64,000 bases of DNA from an uncultured Clostridia bacterium. Lineage in GTDB: Bacteria > Bacillota > Clostridia > Oscillospirales > Acutalibacteraceae. Every line of letters starts with the position of its first letter. The stretch's first letter is position 1. Shown in pieces: positions 1-8,410 of the stretch. Position numbers and translations under genes: made by a program. The notes under the pieces are model-generated. The model was not told the DNA's origin, ran no database searches, and saw nothing but the letters and a program-made list of their open reading frames with translations. The DNA lies in NCBI GenBank assembly GCA_947369085.1, contig CANBJR010000004.1, forward strand, positions 1 through 64,000, read 5' to 3'.

Positions 1-677
1 AAACAGGGCTTTACTACCTTATGAGCCGTTACTATGACCCTGTAACACACCGCTTCATAAACGCTGACGGTTATTTTCAGTCTGGCAGTAATATTTTAGA
101 TACTAATATGTCTGCGTATTGCAGGAATAATCCTATTTCTTTTGTTGACCCAACGGGTGAATACACTTGGAAACAAATGCAAATTGATATTTCTACAGGA
201 AACTCAGATTATGATATTACATATGTGACCAAAGCTCAGAGAATGGGACTTGCAGAGAACGATGAATTTTTTATAACCAATGACGGATATATATATACTT
301 ATTCAAATGTTTTTTACGCAATCAATAAATCAGTACATATTAGTGCCGGTGCAGGATTTGGAATAGGTCATGGAATTCAAATTTTTGGACCTATAGAAAT
401 AGAAACATATTTTAAAATGAATTTGGTACAAATTGATATGACCCCATCTGGAGATTTTTACGGCGGAACAGGTTGTTCTACAGGAGCAGGAATCCCTTTC
501 TTATCGTGGGATAATTCTGCATTTAGAATGAATGGCACATTATATGCTACTGATAATAATACGATTCCTAATACTTTTTCAATTTTATCACATAACGATT
601 ATAAATTGCTTGGATATTCAGTTGATGTATATGTAAATCTTGATGAGTTTAATAAAGCACTGAGAGGATTAATTTAA
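1..677 (+). CDS. RHS repeat-associated core C-terminus with variable tip (5' truncated by window edge)
   Basis: TGLYYLMSRYYDPVTHRFINADGYFQSG...NNPISFVDPTGEY is the RHS core end motif (DPxG), followed by a unique tail. Open from base 3; the ORF-track Met at 21 is internal. Confidence 0.85.
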   Translation, partial: TGLYYLMSRYYDPVTHRFINADGYFQSGSNILDTNMSAYCRNNPISFVDPTGEYTWKQMQIDISTGNSDYDITYVTKAQRMGLAENDEFFITNDGYIYTYSNVFYAINKSVHISAGAGFGIGHGIQIFGPIEIETYFKMNLVQIDMTPSGDFYGGTGCSTGAGIPFLSWDNSAFRMNGTLYATDNNTIPNTFSILSHNDYKLLGYSVDVYVNLDEFNKALRGLI

Positions 678-1193
678 ATGAAAAATAAACTTAATATCAA
701 TAAATTCAACGTGTTTTCAATTTTAATATTTGTTATATATATATTCTCATTATTTATAAAAGTTCCTTTGAATTTATACACAATAATAATATTTGGATTT
801 ATTATTATTAGTGTAATATTAATTACGCTAATACTATCAATTGATAGTATTAAAAATCCATTATCAAAATTTGAATACAAAAATTACAAGATGCCTATAT
901 TTTATTTTTTGATAAGCGGAATAATTTCAGTTCCAGATCAAATCTTAATTTTTTCTAATAATTTTAATGAATACCAATGTTTACCAATGATATTACTTAC
1001 TCTATTGTGGGTTATCTCATTTTCAAATATTGCAAGCAGTACATATATAAAATTTAGAAGTAAGAACAAAGTAGAAACATTTATACTGATGTTGTTATTA
1101 CTACTGCTAATTATATTCTTATTAGTTAGAACTATATTGATTTTATTTGGTATATTTTGGACTGAAAATTGTAATTTTATTTTGTTAAAGTAG
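678..1193 (+). CDS. Multi-pass membrane protein, putative immunity protein of RHS tip 1
   Basis: ATG directly after the tip stop codon (677/678). Hydrophobic segments; position matches a toxin-immunity pair. Confidence 0.5.
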   Translation: MKNKLNINKFNVFSILIFVIYIFSLFIKVPLNLYTIIIFGFIIISVILITLILSIDSIKNPLSKFEYKNYKMPIFYFLISGIISVPDQILIFSNNFNEYQCLPMILLTLLWVISFSNIASSTYIKFRSKNKVETFILMLLLLLLIIFLLVRTILILFGIFWTENCNFILLK

Positions 1194-1227
1194 AACTGTG
1201 GACGGTTATATTTTTTGAAGTTTTGTT

Positions 1228-1270
1228 AGATTTTTGGCGGTTTTGCGTTTTAACAAAACCGCCAAATCTA
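1228..1270. repeat. Cassette-boundary hairpin AGATTTTTGGCGGTTTTG-N8-CAAAACCGCCAAATCT
   Basis: Long inverted repeat between cassette 1 immunity gene and the cassette 2 RHS core. Related copy at 3161-3197. Confidence 0.8.
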
Positions 1271-1309
1271 AAAAAACAAAATCTTTTTTTGCATTTATAA
1301 TGCAACAGT

Positions 1310-1858
1310 GTGCGTATCAGCAAGACAGTTAACGGCGTGAAATACACATATGCATATATAAACGGCTTGCTGATGTATGAAACACGAGGAAATGCAAAAT
1401 TCTACTATTCCTACGATGCAAACGGAACACTGTATTCGGTAAAGTATACGCTGACGGATTCTTCAGATTTAATGACCTACTATTTCACCCACAATTCAAG
1501 AGGAGATATAGTAGGAATCTACAACGGAGCAGGACAGCTAAGAGCACACTATGAATATGATGCATGGGGCAACACGCTGTCTGTAACCGACCAGAACGGC
1601 AACGCAATTACAAGCGCAACACACATAGGCAATCTGAATCCGTTCCGTTACAGAGGTTATTATCTTGATACAGAAACAGGGCTTTACTACCTTATGAGCC
1701 GTTACTATGACCCTGTAACACACCGTTTTGTCAATGCTGACGGTTACTTCCAGTCGGGAGAAAATGTACTTGATTCAAATATGTCTGCTTATTGTGGCAA
1801 CAATCCAATAATGAATTCTGATCCGACTGGACAATGGATAATAAAAAAATGCTATTAA
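1310..1858 (+). pseudogene. Displaced RHS core fragment plus start of tip 2 (frame-disrupted in A7 tract at 1843-1849)
   Basis: RHS YD-repeat/core protein ...YRGYYLDTETGLYYLMSRYYDPVTHRFVNADGYF...NNPIMNSDPTGQW. Skipping one A fuses it in frame with the 1890-2381 ORF. Confidence 0.7.
1319..1708 (+). repeat. 390-bp RHS core direct repeat, copy 1
   Basis: Identical base for base by eye to 3245-3634 (offset 1926). Its 3' part is also identical to window positions 1-35 and beyond. Confidence 0.95.
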
Positions 1859-2381
1859 ATGGGTACAAAAAAATATTATCACCCCAATAGTGAAAACTAT
1901 AAAAAATGCAATGTCAAAGGTTAACCTAACTTACACGAAAGGAATTAGTGTTAGTGCTTCTCCAAGTGTCTTTGCTTTTGGAGCCCAGGGAGGAGTATCA
2001 ATAGATACAAAAGGAAATGTTGCAATTCAAGGTACTTTTTCTACAGGTCTCACAGGAGGTAGCCCAGGAGCTGCAGTAACTTCATTTAATACAATAACAA
2101 ATGCACCTAATATTGACAGTCTTAATGGAATGTCTTATCAAATAGGTGCATCCGGGGGAACTGTAATTGAAGGTGTACCAATTGTAGCTATTGCTGATTT
2201 TAATCTTATTCCTGGACAAACAAATAACGATTTGTATTATGGTGGAACTGTAGGAGCCGGTTTTGGAACTCCTGGAATTGAAGGACATGTAACAATGTCG
2301 AATACTGTTACTTGGGATGAAACTAAATTTAATGTTTTTGATGTTGCGGAGAAAATTGATAAAACAATAGAGGAGTGGTAA
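1859..2381 (+). CDS. RHS tip 2 (putative toxin domain), continuation of the 1310 ORF after frameshift
   Basis: ORF 1890-2381. In-frame upstream translation NAIKWVQKNIITPIVKTIKNAMSKVNL continues from DPTGQWIIK if one A is removed. Confidence 0.5.
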
Positions 2382-3091
2382 TTTTGAAAGTAAGATGTGG
2401 AATAATTATTTTTTTATTTGCAATAGTTTTGACATTGAGTTTTTCTTTAAATGCTGTTGCTATGACAACAGGTTTTGAAGTTAATCCAGTGGAAACGGAT
2501 AATAATATTGGTATAAAGATTGAAAATAAAGAATATCATTCTGTCTCTATAAAATGTTTTGATGTTAGTGATACAGGATTAATAGCTATCGGAACAGATG
2601 AAGGCAGTGAAAAACACGTAAATCTTTACGATAATAACGGTACATTCAAATATGGATATTCATTTACTGATTACGGAACTTATGGTGTAGGTTTTGATGA
2701 TGAAAATATTTTAATATATATTTCAAGAGGTGAAACAGTTTATTTGGTTGACAGACAAGGTAATTGTCTCGAAAAATGTGATATCATAAATAATATCGAA
2801 AACAATTCATACTGGAATAATGTTGTTTTTGCAAAAACAAAAGAGTCAAGTGGAAATAAGTATTATCTTTCAAAGAGTCCAGGTTTATTGGGTATGGTTT
2901 CTCCGTTTTACTCACGACTGATAAAAAAAGAATTAAATGGAGAAGAAACGATTTTATTAGATGTAAGTAATGAACATGATGTATATATCACTTCATTAAT
3001 TATTGTTTCTATTATAGTAATTAGTATATCTATAGTAGTCGTTAAAAATTTTGGTCAAAAAATAAATCTTCACTTTGATAAGAAATATTAG
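2375..3091 (+). CDS. Putative immunity protein of RHS tip 2 (signal/TM at N-terminus, C-terminal TM)
   Basis: Overlaps the tip stop codon by 7 nt. N-terminal and C-terminal hydrophobic segments. Confidence 0.45.
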   Translation: MVILKVRCGIIIFLFAIVLTLSFSLNAVAMTTGFEVNPVETDNNIGIKIENKEYHSVSIKCFDVSDTGLIAIGTDEGSEKHVNLYDNNGTFKYGYSFTDYGTYGVGFDDENILIYISRGETVYLVDRQGNCLEKCDIINNIENNSYWNNVVFAKTKESSGNKYYLSKSPGLLGMVSPFYSRLIKKELNGEETILLDVSNEHDVYITSLIIVSIIVISISIVVVKNFGQKINLHFDKKY

Positions 3092-3160
3092 CAAATGATA
3101 TGTGTCAAACAACAAGTAAAAAACACAGGTGATAGTTATATATTTGATCTCATAAATTTG

Positions 3161-3197
3161 ATTTCGGCGGTTTTGCATATAAACAAAACCGCCGAAT
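3161..3197. repeat. Cassette-boundary hairpin ATTTCGGCGGTTTTG-N8-CAAAACCGCCGAAT
   Basis: Inverted repeat related to 1228-1270 and located at the same relative site. Confidence 0.8.
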
Positions 3198-3241
3198 GAC
3201 AAAATTTAAGTCCTGTTTATAGATAAAACACCAGCGTTTTT

Positions 3242-4366
3242 GTGAGCAAGACAGTTAACGGCGTGAAATACACATATGCATATATAAACGGCTTGCTGAT
3301 GTATGAAACACGAGGAAATGCAAAATTCTACTATTCCTACGATGCAAACGGAACACTGTATTCGGTAAAGTATACGCTGACGGATTCTTCAGATTTAATG
3401 ACCTACTATTTCACCCACAATTCAAGAGGAGATATAGTAGGAATCTACAACGGAGCAGGACAGCTAAGAGCACACTATGAATATGATGCATGGGGCAACA
3501 CGCTGTCTGTAACCGACCAGAACGGCAACGCAATTACAAGCGCAACACACATAGGCAATCTGAATCCGTTCCGTTACAGAGGTTATTATCTTGATACAGA
3601 AACAGGGCTTTACTACCTTATGAGCCGTTACTATCGCTTTGTTAATGCTGACGGATATTTTCAATCGGGTGGAGATGTGCTTGATGCTAATATGTGCTCT
3701 TATTGTGGAAATAATCCGATTTCTTTTGTTGGTCCAACGGGTTGTTGCTATTGGGCTGCAGGTAAATGGCGTCATGATAGCTGGGAATATAAAGGCAATT
3801 ATAAGCGAAAACCAGCACCTGGTACAATAAATAGCGATTTAACTCCTATTGTTATTGATGGGACTAATACTGGTGCAAGTATTCTTACAGATGCATTGAC
3901 TAATTCAGCAAAATCTTATGTTTCAAATGCAGCAAGACCAGTTAATATAGGTGCAGGTTCATATGGTAAAAGTTTGGCTTCTCAACTGAATAAAATTGAT
4001 AAATTTAGTTCAGGGGCAACAAAAGTATTCAAAGGTATTGGTAACTTTACTAGTGCGGCAAGTGTAGCGTTAGATGTAGGTACTGGAATATACGATAATA
4101 TTCAAGCTGGTTCTTCATGGGATAAAATTGCTTGCGATGCAAGTGTGGATTTATTTATTTCCGGAGGAAGTGTTCTATCTGCTGGTGCTGCTGGTAGTGC
4201 TATAGGAACTTTTGTAGGCTCGATATGTCCTGGACTTGGCAACATTGTTGGTGCAGGAGCGGGATTTTTTATTGGAGTAGGATTTTATATATTTACTGAT
4301 GTTATACCATATAATGGAAAAACAGCAAGAGCGTGGGCAAAGGAAGGTATAAATAGTTTATGGTAA
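3242..4366 (+). CDS. Displaced RHS core plus tip 3; tip is a Gly/Ala-rich hydrophobic, putative membrane-acting toxin
   Basis: Same 390-bp core, then a unique tail with VDLFISGGSVLSAGAAGSAIGTFVGSICPGLGNIVGAGAGFFIGVGFYIF. 5-codon deletion (DPVTH) relative to the other copies. Confidence 0.75.
   Translation: MSKTVNGVKYTYAYINGLLMYETRGNAKFYYSYDANGTLYSVKYTLTDSSDLMTYYFTHNSRGDIVGIYNGAGQLRAHYEYDAWGNTLSVTDQNGNAITSATHIGNLNPFRYRGYYLDTETGLYYLMSRYYRFVNADGYFQSGGDVLDANMCSYCGNNPISFVGPTGCCYWAAGKWRHDSWEYKGNYKRKPAPGTINSDLTPIVIDGTNTGASILTDALTNSAKSYVSNAARPVNIGAGSYGKSLASQLNKIDKFSSGATKVFKGIGNFTSAASVALDVGTGIYDNIQAGSSWDKIACDASVDLFISGGSVLSAGAAGSAIGTFVGSICPGLGNIVGAGAGFFIGVGFYIFTDVIPYNGKTARAWAKEGINSLW
3245..3634 (+). 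repeat. 390-bp RHS core direct repeat, copy 2
   Basis: Identical to 1319-1708. Confidence 0.95.
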
Positions 4367-5001
4367 ATCGAGGCAACATTTTTTCATTTTTAAATTATAA
4401 TTATACGCCATTCAGTAGAAAGCAATGTTTAATAAGAATATTATTGATTTGGATATTGAGTTTGTTGTGCTTGATTGGTAAATTCTCTTTGATTTTGATG
4501 TGTATATTGCTATTTTTTAATATTGTAATTAGTACGGTATTTAGCGTTTTAATAATTAGATTTTCAAACACCAAAATATCACGTTACTTATGTGATGGAC
4601 TGTTTTGTTTATACATAGCAATAATTCTTAACATATCTTCGTATAAGGTTTTAACATTGATAATAACGATAAACTGGATTTTATCTTTGATTTTCTTAGC
4701 ACTTTTAATTTTATGCGTTTGTGTTTTTCTAGTATTAGTTTTTTATTATATCAAGTCAGATAAATATAATATTCAATCAAAAACTAAAAAATCTCTGATT
4801 TTTCCTTTTTTAGGTGCGGGGATTGGTCTAATATCGGCTAAGTTTTTTTTAAAAGATATTGCAAGCGATAATGCTGTTTTTTTAGTATCAATGATTCTTT
4901 TGTTATTATCATTTATAATAAGTATTGGAAGCCTTAATTTGCTTAAAGCCTTTCTGATAATATATTTAAAAAAGTTAGATAATGATATTATTGATAGCTA
5001 A
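4360..5001 (+). CDS. Polytopic membrane protein, putative immunity protein of RHS tip 3
   Basis: Overlaps the tip 3 stop by 7 nt (ATGGTAA). Multiple TM-like segments. Confidence 0.5.
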   Translation: MVNRGNIFSFLNYNYTPFSRKQCLIRILLIWILSLLCLIGKFSLILMCILLFFNIVISTVFSVLIIRFSNTKISRYLCDGLFCLYIAIILNISSYKVLTLIITINWILSLIFLALLILCVCVFLVLVFYYIKSDKYNIQSKTKKSLIFPFLGAGIGLISAKFFLKDIASDNAVFLVSMILLLLSFIISIGSLNLLKAFLIIYLKKLDNDIIDS

Positions 5002-5106
5002 TTATTATAAGATTTCGGCGGTTTAGATTCGAAACAGCTTAAAAAATAAGCCAAATGTTCAAGTCCTACGTACTATTAGTTATACATTATAAAGGAGAAT
5101 GTAAAT

Positions 5107-5430
5107 ATGCGTAAATTATGGAAAATACATATTGGATTAGTAATTGGATTTTTAGTTGCATTTTTATCAGTCTTGTTTTTAGTAGTTGTTTCCGATAAAA
5201 GATTTAATGCATTTATTCCAATGGTAGTGTTTTTAACGTGTGAATATTTGATAATAAATTTTTTGAAGGACGATTTTCTCACAAAAGAATTTAAAGAAAA
5301 AGCAAAGAGAGAGTTTAATGATTATAACTATCGTTCTATAGTAATTTATAGAGGAGTTTTTAAATTTGCATTAGGTGCATGTATAGTGCTTATACCGATT
5401 ATGTGGGCAATGGCTTTTATTACAAATTAA
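5107..5430 (+). CDS. Small membrane protein, possible orphan immunity gene
   Basis: RBS AAAGGAG upstream; two to three hydrophobic segments; position in RHS island. Confidence 0.5.
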   Translation: MRKLWKIHIGLVIGFLVAFLSVLFLVVVSDKRFNAFIPMVVFLTCEYLIINFLKDDFLTKEFKEKAKREFNDYNYRSIVIYRGVFKFALGACIVLIPIMWAMAFITN

Positions 5431-5526
5431 TCTAGACAGGGCAAGATTACTGAAAATTTATTGAGATAATCCATAGGAATGTCGTGGTGAATGGATGTAA
5501 TAACTTGCTTATAGGAGGAGGTAAAA

Positions 5527-6009
5527 ATGTACAGTTTGTTTTCTAAAAAATATGAATATGTTTTAAGAGAAGAAAGACAAGAATTTTTAGTTAATTTAAA
5601 AAATGCTTGTGAGAAATCTTCTTTGTATGTAGAGAAATATATTGATAAAGATTTTATAGGAAATGTGACAGATGAAAGTTTTACAATTAAAGCGGTGCCT
5701 TCTTCAGGCAGACGAGGAATTTTTAATCCGATAATATATGGCAGTTTTATTGAAAATAACGATACAAAAAAATTATTTGTCACTATGAAATTTGCTCCGT
5801 TTGACTATGTATCTTTATTAATCGCTCTTTGTTTCTTTTTTGAACTTATAATATATTTGCGTTCATTTGAGAATGACTTAAATTATTTTATTTATTTAAT
5901 ACCACTTTTTATTTTTATAGCTATAAGTGTTTTTGGCTTTTTAGTAGCAAACATTAATTTTAGAGAGGCTAAAGAACGTTTAGAAAGCATTTTGAACAAG
6001 AATATGTAG
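5527..6009 (+). CDS. YcxB-like membrane protein, possible orphan immunity gene
   Basis: RBS TAGGAGG. Central two-TM segment FDYVSLLIALCFFFELIIYL/YFIYLIPLFIFIAISVFGF. Confidence 0.5.
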   Translation: MYSLFSKKYEYVLREERQEFLVNLKNACEKSSLYVEKYIDKDFIGNVTDESFTIKAVPSSGRRGIFNPIIYGSFIENNDTKKLFVTMKFAPFDYVSLLIALCFFFELIIYLRSFENDLNYFIYLIPLFIFIAISVFGFLVANINFREAKERLESILNKNM

Positions 6010-6124
6010 GCAGGTAATATTTCTTCATATAATGGTGCAGGAGTTCAAGTGGGTGCAAAAACAATTGGGTTATCTTATTGTATTAAATCATATTCGCCTT
6101 ATTATGCACATAGTCCGGTTTATG

Positions 6125-6169
6125 TACAGAGGTTATTACCTTGACACCGAAACAAGTTTGTACTATATA
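6125..6169 (+). pseudogene. Degraded RHS core remnant (YRGYYLDTETSLYYI)
   Basis: Translation of 6125-6169 matches the core motif YRGYYLDTETGLYYL but is not in any long ORF. Confidence 0.75.
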
Positions 6170-6176
6170 AAACAAA

Positions 6177-6207
6177 AATCAGCCGAATTTTTCGGCTGAT
6201 TTTTTAA
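6177..6207 (+). terminator. Rho-independent terminator
   Basis: AATCAGCCGAATTTTTCGGCTGATT followed by TTTT. Confidence 0.8.
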
Positions 6208-6287
6208 TTGCTTTAAGAACTTTTAATACCAAAATTAAAAGGACAAATATCTTTCGTTTATGACAGGAAATAACCCAGTTATTTCCG

Positions 6288-7058
6288 TCATATCCTTTTC
6301 TGTAAATAATATCTGCAATGACCTTTCGGGCAATCCTTTAATGTTCCGAAAATCTCATAGCCGTGCTTCAAATAAAAATCCTTTGCCTGAAAGTCAAACG
6401 TGTCGAGATGAATAAGACAGCAGCCTTTTTCTTTTGCAGTATTCTCAACATATTCCAGCATCTTTGAACCAAAGCCTTTATGCCGATAATTTTCGTCAAC
6501 CCACAGGATATCAATATAAAGAACATTCCAGCAGTACATTCTTGCAGCACACCCTGAGATAATATCTCCGTTTGTGTTCAGTATTTTTTTATTTATGTTT
6601 TCAAAATAAATTTGTTGTGTAGCAGGGACTTTTGACAAATTGTATTCAACAAGTTTGTTACAGATATAATCCTCGTCTTTTTTCTTGCAATTGTCAACCG
6701 TAAAATCAACCGAAAGTTCAATACCGATCGCACCGTATTTTTCTTCATGTTCTTTTGAGTAATAAACATACATATCATCGGGCTTTGCATTGTCAATATC
6801 TTCCTTAGTATATCCGCATTTCAGAAGAGGGAGGTTATTATACAATTCAGAAAAATTTTTGAATTTATGCAAAGCTGTTACCGTAGAAAAAATTTTTCTT
6901 CCATTGTCCTCAATATTTGTAAAAACTATTGTATCTCCAATGCTGATTGCTTTTCGTTTTTCGTCATTCAATCTTAATTCAATTGTTTTCTTACCTGAGC
7001 GTATCATTTCAAATGGTTCACCGAACAGATTCATATAATGTTTCATTGTATCCCTCAT
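6288..7058 (-). CDS. ASCH domain - GNAT acetyltransferase fusion protein
   Basis: N-terminal LFGEPFEMIRSGKKTIELRLNDEKRKAISIGDTIVFTN is ASCH-like; C-terminal VLYIDILWVDENYRHKGFGSKMLEYVENTAKEKGC is the GNAT acetyl-CoA motif. Confidence 0.8.
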   Translation of the reverse strand: MRDTMKHYMNLFGEPFEMIRSGKKTIELRLNDEKRKAISIGDTIVFTNIEDNGRKIFSTVTALHKFKNFSELYNNLPLLKCGYTKEDIDNAKPDDMYVYYSKEHEEKYGAIGIELSVDFTVDNCKKKDEDYICNKLVEYNLSKVPATQQIYFENINKKILNTNGDIISGCAARMYCWNVLYIDILWVDENYRHKGFGSKMLEYVENTAKEKGCCLIHLDTFDFQAKDFYLKHGYEIFGTLKDCPKGHCRYYLQKRI

Positions 7059-7136
7059 AAATAGACTTACTGATTTAATTATATCATAAACAAGCTTTTA
7101 AAAACAATACTTATGCCTTGTTTCTAAAAAAACTAA

Positions 7137-7298
7137 AAGTCAAGGAAAGTCAAAAATATTTAAAAATTGAGTTAAAACGAGAATAATCAAGAATACGAGA
7201 GTATAATAAAGAAAGTATATAAATTATTGACTTTTATTGACTTTGACTTTATCTGACTTTATAACTATAATAAAATCAAAGGTCAGGAAAGGACAAAA
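7137..7298 (+). promoter_or_regulatory. ctsR operon promoter region with multiple CtsR-box-like heptad repeats
   Basis: -35 TTGACT 7243-7248, 17-nt spacer, -10 TATAAT 7266-7271. Heptad pairs AGTCAAGGAAAGTCAAA (7138-7154), TTGACTTTTATTGACTTTGACTTTATCTGACTTT (7227-7260, reverse orientation) and GGTCAGGAAAGGACAAA (7281-7297). Confidence 0.75.
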
Positions 7299-7426
7299 AG
7301 AGTGGCTGAAATGTAATCAGCCGCTATATTAATGAAACAACATCAAGCCCCGTCAATGACCTGTTATATAAAAGCAATACCGCACAAATCAGTGCGGCAT
7401 TGCTGAAATTGAAATGAGGCGATTAT

Positions 7427-7876
7427 ATGAGAATGAGCGATTTGGTAGCTCAATATATTATGCAAATGCTCGACGAACAAAACGGCAGTGCCGAAATCCA
7501 GCGAAATGAGCTTGCCGGTAACCTCGGCTGTGTGCCGAGCCAGATTAACTACGTTATTACTTCACGGTTTACCCCTGAACAAGGATATATTGTAGAAAGT
7601 CGAAGAGGCGGCGGAGGTTACATACGCATCAGTCGTGTAAAAATGGATAGAGGCACGGCAATTATGCATATAATAAACTCTGTAGGTGCAACACTTGAAA
7701 AGGCTACAGCTGAGGTAATGCTCAACAATATGCTTCAGCGCAATATGCTCCAGCTTCAGTCGGCAAAATTAATTGCGGCGGCGCTATCGGACAGAACGCT
7801 TTCGCAGGTTGAGCAGGACAAACGAGATACGGTAAGAGCAGATTTATTTAAAAATATGCTTCTGATCATTGAATAA
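7427..7876 (+). CDS. ctsR: Transcriptional repressor CtsR
   Basis: Sequence and operon context: MRMSDLVAQYIMQMLDEQNGSAEIQRNELAGNLGCVPSQINYVITSRFTPEQGYIVESRRGGGGYIRI. Confidence 0.97.
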   Translation: MRMSDLVAQYIMQMLDEQNGSAEIQRNELAGNLGCVPSQINYVITSRFTPEQGYIVESRRGGGGYIRISRVKMDRGTAIMHIINSVGATLEKATAEVMLNNMLQRNMLQLQSAKLIAAALSDRTLSQVEQDKRDTVRADLFKNMLLIIE

Positions 7877-7899
7877 AAATTTATTAGGAGGTTTTATTT

Positions 7900-8406
7900 A
7901 TGAAATGTCAGAAATGCGGCGCAAACAATGCCAACACACATGTCAAAACAATCATAAACGGTGAATTCAAGGAATACGACCTTTGCAGTGAATGTGCAAA
8001 GAAAATGGGATATACAAATGTTTTCGGAGATATGGAAGATGAATTTTCAAACTTCCTCGGCAGCTTTTTCGGAAATGTGCTTCCTGCCAGAACTCAGGCT
8101 ACACGCTGTGAGTTCTGTGGCAGCACTTATTCGGATATCGCAAAGTCAGGCCACGTAGGCTGTGCAAACTGCTATAACATATTTGCAGATGAGTTATTCC
8201 CGTCAATAAGAAGAATTCACGGCAATACTACCCATTGCGGCAAAAACAGCAGGCTTGCCGAAAAAGCGAAACAGTCTAAGCCAGCCGAAGAAACCAAAGA
8301 GGATAAAATTAAGAGATTAAAATCAGAGCTTGACAAGGCTGTTAAGGAACAGAATTTTGAACATGCGGCAGAGTTAAGAGATAAAATCAAGGAATTGGAG
8401 GCATAA
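7900..8406 (+). CDS. mcsA: McsA, activator of protein-arginine kinase (CxxC zinc motifs, UVR domain)
   Basis: MKCQKCGANNANTHV... C-terminal UVR motif; between ctsR and mcsB. Confidence 0.95.
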   Translation: MKCQKCGANNANTHVKTIINGEFKEYDLCSECAKKMGYTNVFGDMEDEFSNFLGSFFGNVLPARTQATRCEFCGSTYSDIAKSGHVGCANCYNIFADELFPSIRRIHGNTTHCGKNSRLAEKAKQSKPAEETKEDKIKRLKSELDKAVKEQNFEHAAELRDKIKELEA

Positions 8407-8410
8407 GAAA

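Noticed and set aside
1228-3197. Integron attC-like sites at RHS cassette junctions
   Set aside because: No attC core sites (RYYYAAC/GTTRRRY) or integrase recognised; treated only as unexplained boundary hairpins.
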